From the NCBI RefSeq assembly GCF_000526995.1, contig NZ_AZUI01000001.1, positions 2,542,001 through 2,606,000 of the forward strand: a DNA stretch of 64,000 bases, written 5' to 3'. This DNA comes from Lacrimispora indolis DSM 755. Its GTDB lineage: Bacteria; Bacillota; Clostridia; Lachnospirales; Lachnospiraceae. Positions 10,507 through 18,818 of this stretch are shown here, in pieces (position 1 is the stretch's first letter; each line of letters starts with the position of its first letter). A program made the position numbers and the translations under genes. The notes under the pieces are model-generated. The model ran no database searches. It was not told where the DNA came from and was given only the letters and a program-made list of their open reading frames with translations.

Positions 10507-11445
10507 ATGAAGACTGACAGACGGTTGACAAGTGCTTATCAAAATGCTGATACTGTACATTTTGATGACAGTTCAAAAATTATATTTTTTAGCGATGTCC
10601 ACAGGGGGGATGACAGCGTCTCAGATGAATTCACAAGGAATCAGAATGTTTTTTTACATGCATTAAATTATTATTATAAAGAAGGATATGAATATATTGA
10701 AGTTGGGGATGGAGATGAGCTTTGGGAATATAAGAATTTTAGTGTGATCCGTTTGGCGCACAGCGATGTTTTTACCGTAATAAAAAAGTTCTATGATGCG
10801 GGCCGATTTATTATGTTATACGGCAATCATAATATTTATTTAAAATCAAAGCGGTTTATCAAAGAAAATTATTATGAATATTATGATGAATACAATCAAA
10901 TACGCGTGGATTTATTCAGGGGGCTGAAGCCAAAGGAGGCTGTAATTCTTAAGCATAAAAAAACGAATCAGAAAATTTTGGTGCTGCACGGTCATCAGGG
11001 TGATTTTATGAATGATCAGTTGTGGTTTTTTTCCATGTTATTACTTCGGTATTTTTGGAGGTATTTTCATATTGTTGGATTTGATAATCCCACCAGCCCG
11101 GCTCGTAATTTATATAAAAGACATAAAGTGGAGAAGGTTTATTGCCGGTGGATAGAAAAACATAAAATGATGCTTATCTGCGGACATACTCACAGGCCTA
11201 AATTTCCGAAAGCAGATGACCTTCCATACTTTAATACAGGCTGTTGTATACGGACCCGTGGTCTTTCCGGGATTGAAATTGTTGATGGCAAGATACAGAT
11301 GGTCGACTGGAGAATTGCTGCCGGAGAAAACGGAGAATTGCGCGTTCACAGGACAGTAGTCAGGGGGCCGGTACCAATTGAAAAGTATGATTATAAAAAC
11401 AATCCATATTCTGCCCAATGTATAAGTTGTGATGATGATGATTAA
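10507..11445 (+). CDS. calcineurin-like metallophosphoesterase
   Basis: A 312-residue protein with all the metal-binding blocks of the family in order: SDVHRGDD (near residue 29), GDGDELW (near 74), YGNHN (near 104), HGHQGDF (near 160) and CGHTHRP (near 225). The spacing resembles UDP-2,3-diacylglucosamine hydrolase-like enzymes, but a Gram-positive cell does not make lipid A, so the substrate is unknown. A likely role is hydrolysis of a phosphomonoester or diester in the cytoplasm with two metal ions. It has its own promoter and ends about 150 bases before the SDR gene, so it is probably transcribed alone. Confidence 0.82.
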   Translation: MKTDRRLTSAYQNADTVHFDDSSKIIFFSDVHRGDDSVSDEFTRNQNVFLHALNYYYKEGYEYIEVGDGDELWEYKNFSVIRLAHSDVFTVIKKFYDAGRFIMLYGNHNIYLKSKRFIKENYYEYYDEYNQIRVDLFRGLKPKEAVILKHKKTNQKILVLHGHQGDFMNDQLWFFSMLLLRYFWRYFHIVGFDNPTSPARNLYKRHKVEKVYCRWIEKHKMMLICGHTHRPKFPKADDLPYFNTGCCIRTRGLSGIEIVDGKIQMVDWRIAAGENGELRVHRTVVRGPVPIEKYDYKNNPYSAQCISCDDDD

Positions 11446-11525
11446 GAAGCATTCAGCAGCGGATAAAGTGCATTGTTTCTGCTCCGGGTTAAATTCTTTA
11501 AAATAAATCGAAACAAAAGAAAACC

Positions 11526-11555
11526 TTGACATGAATGATGGATTTAATGTTATAT
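11526..11555 (+). promoter_or_regulatory. promoter of the SDR gene
   Basis: A consensus TTGACA at 11526-11531 and TTATAT at 11550-11555 with an 18-base spacer, 44 bases before the gene start. Confidence 0.5.
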
Positions 11556-11599
11556 TGTCTTTATATTCAATATGATATTATAAAACTGAGGAGGCTGTC

Positions 11600-12340
11600 A
11601 TGAATAGAGGGATTGTTGTTACCGGAGGCGCACATGGCATAGGCAGACAAATATGTCTGGATTTCATGGAGGCCGGTGATCAGGTATGCTTTATTGATAT
11701 AGATGAAAGGAAATCCGCTGATTTTGCAGAAGGGAATCCAAATTTGATTTACTTTTGCGGAGATGTTGCAGACCCGCTGACATTAAAAAGATTTATTGAA
11801 TTTTCTATGGAAAAGCTTAAGCGGATTGATGTCCTGGTCAACAATGCCTGCCGTGGAAATAAAGGTATTTTGTCAGGTTTATCCTATGAAGAATATGATT
11901 ATACATTATCAATCGGATTAAAGGCTCCATTTGAATTAAGCCGTTTATGTAAAGATGAATTAATCAAAAATAAAGGAAGAATTATTAATATTGCTTCTTC
12001 ACGTGCATTTCAGTCAGAGCCTGATACAGAGGCATATGCAAGTGCAAAAGGCGGAATTGTTGCATTGACACATGCTCTGGCCATATCTTTGGGGCCGGAT
12101 GTCCTTGTTAACTGCATTGCACCAGGCTGGATCAATGTAACCGGGCAGCAGGAATTCAGCCGTGAGGACTGTTCTGCGATCCCGGCGGGAAAAGTAGGAA
12201 ATCCAAAGGATATTTCGGATATGGTGCTGTTTTTATGTAAACAGGATTTTATTACAGGGGAGACCATTACCGTGGATGGAGGAATGAATAAGCGGATGAT
12301 TTATCATGGTGATTGGAACTGGAATTATAATGTTGACTGA
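11600..12340 (+). CDS. short-chain dehydrogenase/reductase
   Basis: A 246-residue classical SDR. The nucleotide-binding TGGAHGIG is at residues 8-15, NNAC follows near 81, the catalytic Ser is in IASSRAF and the YASAK pair near 146. A C-terminal GETITVDGGM block closes the fold as in FabG-like enzymes. The acidic residue after beta-2 (FIDIDERK) favours NAD(H). The substrate (a sugar, polyol or keto compound) cannot be told. GAGGAGG precedes the ATG. A strong terminator follows, so it is a single-gene unit. Confidence 0.85.
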   Translation: MNRGIVVTGGAHGIGRQICLDFMEAGDQVCFIDIDERKSADFAEGNPNLIYFCGDVADPLTLKRFIEFSMEKLKRIDVLVNNACRGNKGILSGLSYEEYDYTLSIGLKAPFELSRLCKDELIKNKGRIINIASSRAFQSEPDTEAYASAKGGIVALTHALAISLGPDVLVNCIAPGWINVTGQQEFSREDCSAIPAGKVGNPKDISDMVLFLCKQDFITGETITVDGGMNKRMIYHGDWNWNYNVD

Positions 12341-12361
12341 AAATTGGGTCTGAAATTGGAT

Positions 12362-12399
12362 GAAAACCGCATTCCCTTGTAAAAAGGACTGCGGTTTTC
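12362..12399 (+). terminator. bidirectional terminator
   Basis: Perfect arms GAAAACCGCA (12362-12371) and TGCGGTTTTC (12390-12399) with further pairing inside. The A/T runs on both sides let it serve both the SDR gene and the small genes arriving from the right. Confidence 0.75.
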
Positions 12400-12440
12400 A
12401 TTAGGGGTCTGGGATAAAGGTCATAAATCTGGGGTCAAAA

Positions 12441-12680
12441 TTACTTCCAATCGGAAAGCCAGGATTTGTCATTTGCAATAGCGGTCACTATTTCCTCTCC
12501 CGATTTGAAATTGTCAAAGGTTCCTCTGTTGATTTCGCTGATAGCTTTGCTTAACAGGTTTTCATAATACGCCTCAGGTGTTATTTCGGTTGTGGTCTGA
12601 TGAAAATGCTGCTGGGATTCAGAAGAGGCTATTCGTGCATATTCGTTTTTAACTTGGTTTATGAGCTCATCACGATTCAT
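12441..12680 (-). CDS. small acidic protein of unknown function
   Basis: A 79-residue protein starting MNRDELINQVKNEYARIA and ending NDKSWLSDWK. It has no membrane segment or cysteine and looks helical. I chose the ATG at 12680 because AAAGGAGCG lies 7 bases before it; an in-frame start 18 bases upstream has no such site. It is the second gene of a two-gene unit with the 49-residue ORF to its right (27-base gap). No family is recognised. Confidence 0.65.
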   Translation of the reverse strand: MNRDELINQVKNEYARIASSESQQHFHQTTTEITPEAYYENLLSKAISEINRGTFDNFKSGEEIVTAIANDKSWLSDWK

Positions 12681-12707
12681 ATAATCGCTCCTTTGCATAA
12701 AAAGTTG

Positions 12708-12857
12708 TTATTTATCGTTGCCGGGTTTGTGGCGGCTGCCGGACTGCTTCTTGGTATTTCGGCTTTCTCCGTCTAATGCGCTCTCAGCCATGGTGGGACC
12801 GCCATTGGCTTTTTTCTTTCGAATGGATTTTGGATCAAGTTGTGAATCTTTAGACAT
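12708..12857 (-). CDS. very small basic protein of unknown function
   Basis: A 49-residue frame with a good AAGGAG site 6 bases before its ATG at 12857. The protein starts MSKDSQLDPKSIRKKKANGG and ends SGSRHKPGNDK. It is rich in Lys, Arg, Ser, Asn and Gly, lacks Cys, Trp and hydrophobic stretches, and is probably disordered. Its 3' end is also present as a decayed copy near 22.4 kb, which supports it being (or having been) a real gene. A nucleic-acid-binding or spore-type small protein is possible but unproven. Confidence 0.55.
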   Translation of the reverse strand: MSKDSQLDPKSIRKKKANGGPTMAESALDGESRNTKKQSGSRHKPGNDK

Positions 12858-13057
12858 AATTGTTCTCCTTAATATTAATAGGGTTATTATTTGCAGGTAA
12901 AGGGATATTATTCAGAAATGTAATTGTATAGACTATGGTATAAAACAGTATCGCTTTTTGTAAATGATAATGGAGCATGCTTTGTTATGTATGAAGGTGA
13001 GTTATGGGTGAAAACGGATAGGAATGGATATATGGGAACTTTTAGAGTGTAAAATAC

Positions 13058-13086
13058 AAAAAGTTGCTCCTGTTTTAGCAAGCAAC
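13058..13086 (-). terminator. terminator of the MerR gene
   Basis: On the minus strand GTTGCT (13086-13081) pairs with AGCAAC (13068-13063), followed by TTTTT and a T-rich tail. It sits 65 bases after the stop of the MerR gene. The rest of 12858-13150 holds no visible gene. Confidence 0.6.
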
Positions 13087-13150
13087 CTTTTATATAGGTA
13101 AAATTAAATCAATCATCATACCTGTGTTTACGCAAATGAACTTATTATTC

Positions 13151-13549
13151 TCATGCTTTCGCAATACGATGAGCTTCGTTACACTTATATTCTTTATACT
13201 GTCTTGTATAATGGTCGATTTTATGGGATACCTTTTCCAGATGTTTGTTCATCTCCTGAATTTGATCTTCCACATTTTTTTTGTGTTCGATCAATATATC
13301 ACAACGCTGTTTCAGAGTCTTTCCGCCTTCTGCGCTTAAATCCATAAACTCTTTAATTTGCTTCAGGGACATGCCCGTATTTTTAAGACAGCAGATCAAA
13401 CCCAGCCATTCCAGATCATCTTCGGAATAATTACGAATGCCGCTCTTACTTCTGTTAATATGGGACAAAAGACCTTCTTTTTCGTAAAAACGCAGTACAT
13501 GCGCGCTTAGATTTGTCCGTTCCGATACCTGCTTGATTGTATAACCCAT
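13151..13549 (-). CDS. MerR family transcriptional regulator
   Basis: A 132-residue one-domain MerR protein. The N-terminal winged helix runs from YTIKQVSERTNLSAHVLRFY to about residue 70 and is followed by a dimerising coiled coil rich in Lys, Glu and Gln. There is no C-terminal ligand domain and only a C-C pair near residues 54-55, as in the subgroup that controls aldo/keto reductases and alcohol dehydrogenases. It is divergent from just such an operon, whose promoter has the stretched 19-base spacer MerR proteins act on. Likely inducer: reactive aldehydes or electrophiles (inference). Confidence 0.85.
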   Translation of the reverse strand: MGYTIKQVSERTNLSAHVLRFYEKEGLLSHINRSKSGIRNYSEDDLEWLGLICCLKNTGMSLKQIKEFMDLSAEGGKTLKQRCDILIEHKKNVEDQIQEMNKHLEKVSHKIDHYTRQYKEYKCNEAHRIAKA

Positions 13550-13634
13550 CTGGATTCCCTCCTCCCCTTATTTTGGGGGTGTTTTTCATTTTTCCCGGAC
13601 CTTTGCATTTTACAGAAATTTTTAATTTTCTATA

Positions 13635-13665
13635 TTGACTTAGAGCTAAGGTTAAGGTTTATGAT
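13635..13665 (+). promoter_or_regulatory. MerR-type promoter of the reductase operon
   Basis: TTGACT (13635-13640) and TATGAT (13660-13665) are separated by 19 bases, longer than the usual 17. Within the spacer, CTTA and TAAG form a dyad (13639-13656). This is the design MerR activators use, untwisting the DNA so the polymerase can read both boxes. Confidence 0.7.
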
Positions 13666-13720
13666 ACAAATATACTATCAAACCAATGGTTTGTCAAATT
13701 GCAAATAGGGGGAGAATATA

Positions 13721-14572
13721 GTGAAAACATTAACAGATTGTTATGAACTCTCAGGCGGTGTGAAGGTTCCCTGTATTGGCTTCGGCACATGGCAGGTACA
13801 AAACGGAGATATGGCTGTTGCAGCGGTAAAAGAAGCAATGAAATGCGGCTATCGCCATATTGATACCGCCGCAGGTTACGGTAATGAGGAAAGCGTCGGC
13901 ATTGCCGTAAAGGAGAGCGGGATTGCCCGTGAAGATATTTTTATCACCAGCAAACTGCAAAATGATATGCATGGATATGAAAATACCATGAAAGCATTTA
14001 AGCAGACGATTAAAAACCTGGATATGGATTATCTGGATCTTTATCTGATTCACTGGCCGAACCCAATCAAGTTCCGCAATCAGTGGCAGGAGGCCAATGC
14101 CGGAACATGGAAAGCCTTTGAAGAGCTTCATAAAGCCGGGCTCATCCGCGCCATAGGTGTCAGCAATTTCCATCCCCATCATCTTGAAACGCTTATGCAG
14201 ACGGCAAAGGTACAGCCCATGGTCAATCAGATCAGGCTTTGTCCCGGCGATACACAGGATGAAGTGGTGGATTATTGCAGGGATCATTCGATTCTTCTGG
14301 AGGCATACAGCCCTCTTGGTGTAGGAAGGATTTTTGAAGTTCCGCAAATGCAGTCACTGGCACAGAAGTACGGCAAGTCCATTGCTCAGATTTGCGTGCG
14401 GTGGAGCCTGGAACGGGGATATTTGCCCCTGCCCAAATCCATCACGCCGGAGCGCATCCGGGAAAATGCCCATGTGTTTGATTTCCAGCTTTCCCCTGAG
14501 GATGTGGAGACGATTGCCGGCTTAAAAGGATGCTGCGGATATTCTCATGATCCTGATACGATCACATGGTAA
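13721..14572 (+). CDS. aldo/keto reductase
   Basis: A 283-residue NADPH-type aldo/keto reductase. The catalytic tetrad is visible: Asp in HIDTAAGYG, Tyr in the same segment, Lys in ITSKLQ and His in LIHWPNP. The C-terminal LPLPKSITPERIREN block is the cofactor 2'-phosphate site. The length is normal for the 2,5-diketo-gluconate reductase-like group. The start is GTG 13721 after GGGGGAGA. It is the first gene of the three-gene MerR-controlled operon, which suggests reduction of toxic or metabolic aldehydes and ketones. Confidence 0.9.
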   Translation: MKTLTDCYELSGGVKVPCIGFGTWQVQNGDMAVAAVKEAMKCGYRHIDTAAGYGNEESVGIAVKESGIAREDIFITSKLQNDMHGYENTMKAFKQTIKNLDMDYLDLYLIHWPNPIKFRNQWQEANAGTWKAFEELHKAGLIRAIGVSNFHPHHLETLMQTAKVQPMVNQIRLCPGDTQDEVVDYCRDHSILLEAYSPLGVGRIFEVPQMQSLAQKYGKSIAQICVRWSLERGYLPLPKSITPERIRENAHVFDFQLSPEDVETIAGLKGCCGYSHDPDTITW

Positions 14573-14607
14573 AACAAAAAACGAACAAAATGAAAGGATG
14601 AAAACAA

Positions 14608-15786
14608 ATGCTGAATTTTGACTTTTATTCACCGGCACGTATACTTTTTGGAAAAGAAATGGAGAAACAGATCGGTGCGCTTTTAAAACCTCATGCAAGC
14701 AAGGTTTTGCTGCATTACGGCGGAGGCAGCATCAAAAAGAGCGGATTATATGACACAGTGATCACCTCATTAAAGGAGAATGGGCTTTCGTTTGTAGAGC
14801 TGGGCGGCGTAGTGCCCAATCCACGCCTCTCCCTGGTACATGAAGGAATCGCCTTGTGTAAAGAAGAAAAGGTGGATTTAATTCTGGCCGTGGGCGGCGG
14901 AAGCGCTATTGATTCTGCAAAGGCTATTGCAATGGGTGTATATTATGATGGTGACGTCTGGGAGATTTATGAACAGGGTAAAGCAATTGAAAAAGCGCTG
15001 CCTGTAGCCACGATTCTCACCATTCCTGCCGCCGGCAGCGAAGCAAGCGGCGATACGGTTATCACCAATGAAGAAAAACAGCTGAAATACGGTTACGGCA
15101 GCCCCCACCTGCGGCCTTTGCTCAGCATCATGAATCCGGAATTGTTCTTTACCCTGCCAAAGAATCAGATCGCCAACGGTGTGGCGGACATGATGAGTCA
15201 TGTTTTTGAACGCTATTTTACCAACACCACGCATACTGACTTAACGGATGGCTTATGCGAAACAGTATTAAAGACCATTATAAAGAACGCTCCTCTTGTG
15301 TTTGAAAATCCCCAAAACTACGATGCCTGGTGTGAGGTAGGCTTTGCAGGTACGGTTGCTCATAACGGTTTGGTGGGCATGGGACGCCAGCAGGACTGGG
15401 CATGCCATGGAATGGAGCATGAACTCAGCGCCATCTACGATGTGGCTCACGGAGCAGGTCTGGCCGTACTGACTCCTGCGTGGATGAAGTATGTTTATAA
15501 GGACAATGTCAACATGTTTGTGCAGTTTGCAGTCAATGTCATGGGCGTAAAGGGAAGCTACCGCGATCCGGACGCCATTGTCCAGGAAGCCATCACGCGC
15601 CTGCGTGAATTTTTCTGTAAGCTTGGACTTCCCGCAACCCTTGGGGAACTGGGAATCGATGCAAGCCAGCTTGAATTAATGGCTAAAAAGGCGACAGGCG
15701 CAGCCTTTGAAGATGAAGCCCCCATCGGCGGCTTAAAAAAGCTGTATTGGCAGGATGTGCTGGAGATTTATAAGCTGGCACAATAG
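14608..15786 (+). CDS. iron-containing alcohol dehydrogenase (butanol-dehydrogenase-like)
   Basis: A 392-residue group III alcohol dehydrogenase. The GGGSAIDSAKA cofactor loop is near residue 95. The iron ligands are visible as Asp and His in VADMMSHVFE (near 195) and two His in CHGMEHELSAIYDVAHG (near 267 and 281). Overall it resembles NADPH-dependent butanol dehydrogenases and YqhD. It should convert aldehydes to alcohols in the cytoplasm. It lies 35 bases after the first reductase and 68 before the second, so it is the middle gene of the operon. Confidence 0.9.
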   Translation: MLNFDFYSPARILFGKEMEKQIGALLKPHASKVLLHYGGGSIKKSGLYDTVITSLKENGLSFVELGGVVPNPRLSLVHEGIALCKEEKVDLILAVGGGSAIDSAKAIAMGVYYDGDVWEIYEQGKAIEKALPVATILTIPAAGSEASGDTVITNEEKQLKYGYGSPHLRPLLSIMNPELFFTLPKNQIANGVADMMSHVFERYFTNTTHTDLTDGLCETVLKTIIKNAPLVFENPQNYDAWCEVGFAGTVAHNGLVGMGRQQDWACHGMEHELSAIYDVAHGAGLAVLTPAWMKYVYKDNVNMFVQFAVNVMGVKGSYRDPDAIVQEAITRLREFFCKLGLPATLGELGIDASQLELMAKKATGAAFEDEAPIGGLKKLYWQDVLEIYKLAQ

Positions 15787-15854
15787 GAGAAAACAGAACA
15801 TTAACATCGGTTTTTATTGTATACAGACTAAATCTGTTAAGGAGGTTCAATATC

Positions 15855-16769
15855 ATGAGAACAATCAAGTTAGGGAATTTACAGGTGCCCACGGTTGCGG
15901 TGGGATGTATGCGTATCAATAGAATAGATAAGTCTGAAGCAGAGCGTTTTGTTCAGACAGCTCTGGATATTGGTGCTAATTTTTTTGATCATGCGGACAT
16001 ATACGGCGGCGGTGTGTGTGAAGAAATATTTGCAGATGTAATTCACATGAACGCGTCTGTGCGTGAAAAGATGTTTCTGCAATCCAAATGCGGTATCCGC
16101 CCAGGTGTGGCGTTTGACTTCTCCAAAGAGCATATTTTGGAAGCAGTGGACGGCAGCTTAAAGAGACTGAAAACCGATTATCTGGATGTGTTATTGCTGC
16201 ATCGTCCGGATGCGCTGATGGAGCCGGAGGAGGTTGCCGAGGCATTTGACATCCTGCAAAGCGCAGGAAAAGTACGTAACTTTGGCGTTTCCAACCAAAA
16301 TCCCATGCAGATACAGCTGCTGAAAAAGTTTGTAAAGCAGCCGATTATCGCTAATCAGCTGCAGCTGAGTATTACAAACGCCAATATGATCTCCCAGGGG
16401 ATTCATGTCAATATGCTTGATGATCAGGCGGTAAACCGGGACGGCAGTGTATTAGACTTCTGCCGTATCAATGATATCACTATTCAGCCCTGGTCTCCTT
16501 TCCAATTCGGATTTTTTGAGGGTGTATTCCTGGGAAGTGATAAATTCCCGGAACTCAATGCCAAGATTGATGAGATTTCTGCTAAATATGAGGTTAGCGG
16601 CACAACCATTGCCATGGCGTGGCTGCTGCGCCATCCAGCCCAGATGCAGCCTGTGACCGGTACCATGAATTCAGAGCGTCTGAAGGATTGTGTCAGAGCT
16701 GCTGATATTAAGCTCACCCGTGAGGAGTGGTATGAGATTTACCTCAGCGCAGGAAACATTTTACCGTAA
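15855..16769 (+). CDS. aldo/keto reductase, YdhF-like
   Basis: A 304-residue aldo/keto reductase of the YdhF-like subgroup. Visible are FFDHADIYGGG (Asp and Tyr), MFLQSKCGI (Lys) and LLLHRPD (His), with a TGTMN-type cofactor loop near residue 270. It is preceded by AAGGAGG and is the third gene of the MerR-linked operon. It is only distantly related to the first reductase, so this is not a recent duplication. Substrate unknown. Confidence 0.88.
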   Translation: MRTIKLGNLQVPTVAVGCMRINRIDKSEAERFVQTALDIGANFFDHADIYGGGVCEEIFADVIHMNASVREKMFLQSKCGIRPGVAFDFSKEHILEAVDGSLKRLKTDYLDVLLLHRPDALMEPEEVAEAFDILQSAGKVRNFGVSNQNPMQIQLLKKFVKQPIIANQLQLSITNANMISQGIHVNMLDDQAVNRDGSVLDFCRINDITIQPWSPFQFGFFEGVFLGSDKFPELNAKIDEISAKYEVSGTTIAMAWLLRHPAQMQPVTGTMNSERLKDCVRAADIKLTREEWYEIYLSAGNILP

Positions 16770-16853
16770 GAAAATGGATGGGCTTGTTTAAAAATGATAT
16801 CCAGCATGTTAAAAAAGCTGCCCTAAGATGCAAAAAACAAAACCATTATTCAT

Positions 16854-16875
16854 ATGCCGCCAGCAATGGCGGCAT
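16854..16875 (+). terminator. terminator of the reductase operon
   Basis: A perfect 9-base stem ATGCCGCCA / TGGCGGCAT with a GCAA tetraloop, followed by a TATTTAT tail, 85 bases after the last gene. Confidence 0.65.
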
Positions 16876-17003
16876 TATTTATGCGGATATAAGTTTACGA
16901 TTCTTCATTGCAAGGTTTATAAATTGGGAGATAAAAAGTTTGAACATTCAATAATTGGATCTGGACCGCTGAGGGCATAATAATCATAAAATAAGGGATA
17001 TAA

Positions 17004-17034
17004 CAAAAAAAGAGTGCACCCTGGGGCGCACTCT
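17004..17034 (-). terminator. minus-strand terminator with no evident gene
   Basis: Read on the minus strand, AGAGTGC (17034-17028) pairs with GCACTCT (17017-17011), followed by a run of seven T. No minus-strand gene lies just upstream on that strand: the next base block is the leader of a plus-strand gene. It could end a small antisense RNA or be a relic. The rest of 16876-17140 shows nothing else. Confidence 0.5.
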
Positions 17035-17140
17035 ATCTATATGGTAATCCATAAGAAAGAAAAAGTCTATATATTTATAAAATTTTCCTATATAATTTTC
17101 ATTGCTGCAACAAATATAAAAGATTGATAGGAGAATAAAC

Positions 17141-17695
17141 ATGACAAAAACAAAGATAGCAAACATCCCTTATGGACCATATGTCGCTGTTTTAGCGGGT
17201 GCTACTGTAAAGGGAAAGCCCAATTATGCCACAATTGGAGCCTATGGAGTTGTAAGCCAGAAGCCTGTGCTTTACATTTCGTTGAAAAATTCCCATTATA
17301 CAACTGCCGGAGTTATAGAAAATGGATACTTCTCTGTAAACATTCCTTCTTCTGACGATATAGAAAAAACGGATTACTGCGGGACTGCCACGGGCAATCA
17401 AACAGATAAATCAAATGTTTTTGAGTCATTTTATGATGAAGCAGGAAAGGCGCCCATGATAAAGGAATGTCCGGTCAATTATCTTTGTAAGGTCATTCAA
17501 ACGATTCCTATATTTGATTTTACAATGTTTCTTGGTGAAATCGTTTCTGCTTATGCAGAGGAAGGCTGTTTGGAAAACGGAAGGCCGGATGCATTAAAGG
17601 TCAAGCCTACCATTTTAATGGACTCCGGGTATTTTGACTTAAGGGACAGAGTGGGTTCCATATTTCAATCGTGCAGCGGCAGCCGTTCCGTATGA
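17141..17695 (+). CDS. flavin reductase-like FMN-binding protein
   Basis: A 184-residue protein of the split-barrel flavin reductase family. It opens with IPYGPYVAVLAG, continues with a beta-rich KPVLYISLKNSHYT segment and has a NGYFSVNIPS turn, which form the FMN pocket. Such proteins bind FMN and often pass electrons from NAD(P)H to oxidoreductases or detoxify small molecules. GATAGGAG precedes the ATG. The MerR gene 70 bases downstream has its own promoter, so cotranscription is optional. Confidence 0.75.
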   Translation: MTKTKIANIPYGPYVAVLAGATVKGKPNYATIGAYGVVSQKPVLYISLKNSHYTTAGVIENGYFSVNIPSSDDIEKTDYCGTATGNQTDKSNVFESFYDEAGKAPMIKECPVNYLCKVIQTIPIFDFTMFLGEIVSAYAEEGCLENGRPDALKVKPTILMDSGYFDLRDRVGSIFQSCSGSRSV

Positions 17696-17713
17696 AAATT
17701 TTTTATAAAACTG

Positions 17714-17744
17714 TTGACATTCACGCGGCGTAATAGTTTATAGT
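17714..17744 (+). promoter_or_regulatory. MerR-type promoter with 19-base spacer
   Basis: TTGACA (17714-17719) and TATAGT (17739-17744) lie 19 bases apart with the dyad ACGC-G-GCGT between them. This matches autoregulation by the TipA-type MerR protein encoded next. Confidence 0.7.
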
Positions 17745-17767
17745 GGTTTTTGCAAGGAGGTGAAAAG

Positions 17768-18523
17768 ATGGAATACACCATTAATAAGCTGGCGAAACTG
17801 GCGGGGGTCAGTACAAGAACATTGAGGTATTACGATGAGTTAGGATTACTTACACCCGCCAGGGTCAGTTCCAATGGATATCGGATTTACGGACAAAAGG
17901 AGATCGATCGGCTGCAGCAAATCCTTTTTTACCGTGAGCTGGGGGTATCGCTGGAAGAAATCCGAAATATTCTGGATTCAAAGGACTTTGACGGACTTTC
18001 AGCGTTGGAAAGCCATTTGTCTGCCCTGCTTGCCAGGCGAAAGCAATTGGATCTGCTGGTCGCCAATGTAGAGAAAACCATTAAGGCCAAAAAAGGAGAA
18101 ATGATAATGAGTGATCAGGAGAAGTTTGAAGGCTTTCTTCAAAAGCTGGTGGATGATAACGAACGTCAATACGGGGAGGAAGCCAGGGAAAAATACGGGG
18201 ACGAAAGCGTCAGCCGTTCCAACGCCAAGGTTTTGAACATGAGCAAAGAACAGTATACTGAATTGGAAAAACTGACGTCAGATTTAAACGGGACATTAAA
18301 AGCAGCCTTTGAGCAAGGCGATCCGGCCGGAGAACTGGCACAAAAAGCCTGCGAGCTGCATAAAAAATGGCTGTGCTTTTATTGGGACGCTTACAGCAAA
18401 GAAGCCCATATAGGCGTGACCCAGATGTATGTGGACGATTCCCGCTTTACGGCGTATTACGATAAGATCGCACCCGGCTGCGCAGTATTTTTACGTGACG
18501 CGGTAGCAATATACTGCAAATAA
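17768..18523 (+). CDS. MerR regulator with TipAS ligand domain
   Basis: A 251-residue protein. Residues 1-75 are a MerR winged helix (INKLAKLAGVSTRTLRYYDE). A coiled coil follows to about 110, then a C-terminal helical domain of about 140 residues with the TipAS look (EKYGDESVSRSNAKV and a C-terminal globin-like bundle). TipAS domains trap thiopeptides and other small drugs and switch on efflux genes. ATG 17768 has AAGGAGG in front; an in-frame TTG 18 bases upstream is worse. It sits beside a drug efflux gene, but a terminator and a separate promoter lie between, so control of that pump is only a possibility. Confidence 0.85.
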   Translation: MEYTINKLAKLAGVSTRTLRYYDELGLLTPARVSSNGYRIYGQKEIDRLQQILFYRELGVSLEEIRNILDSKDFDGLSALESHLSALLARRKQLDLLVANVEKTIKAKKGEMIMSDQEKFEGFLQKLVDDNERQYGEEAREKYGDESVSRSNAKVLNMSKEQYTELEKLTSDLNGTLKAAFEQGDPAGELAQKACELHKKWLCFYWDAYSKEAHIGVTQMYVDDSRFTAYYDKIAPGCAVFLRDAVAIYCK

Positions 18524-18547
18524 CTTCATAGAAGGCGAAGGATAGAA

Positions 18548-18580
18548 AGCTCACTTGCTGAAAAGCAAGTGGGCTTTTTT
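18548..18580 (+). terminator. strong intrinsic terminator
   Basis: AGCTCACTTGCT pairs with AGCAAGTGGGCT around a GAAA loop and is followed by TTTTT. It ends the MerR gene. Confidence 0.85.
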
Positions 18581-18633
18581 CTGGATTAATGGGAGGGGTT
18601 TTTCTGGTATTTTATGGGATTCCATGCTCATCA

Positions 18634-18680
18634 GATCAGGTTAGCCTGATATGGTTCTATTTTTGAATATTAACCTGATC
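18634..18680. repeat. widely spaced inverted repeat
   Basis: GATCAGGTTA (18634-18643) is repeated inverted as TAACCTGATC (18671-18680) with 27 bases between. It lies between the MerR terminator and the efflux promoter, with no T-run, so it is not a terminator. It may be an operator pair or a relic. Confidence 0.5.
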
Positions 18681-18751
18681 AAGCAGCGGAGCGGAGGATC
18701 TGCCCCCTGGTCAGTGAGGATATCCGAATGACTTTCCTTAATTTTTGGAAA

Positions 18752-18781
18752 TTGACAATCATATATGACTCATGATAGAAT
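18752..18781 (+). promoter_or_regulatory. promoter of the macrolide efflux leader
   Basis: TTGACA (18752-18757) and TAGAAT (18776-18781), 18-base spacer. Transcription would start about 30 bases before the leader peptide start. Confidence 0.6.
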
Positions 18782-18818
18782 AACTTAAATTTGGTTAATA
18801 AAGGAGGGCATTCGTTCT

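Noticed and set aside
16984..17166. 60-codon hydrophobic frame on the minus strand
   Set aside because: It has no ribosome site, is composed mainly of AT-rich codons and runs through a terminator and the leader of a plus-strand gene.
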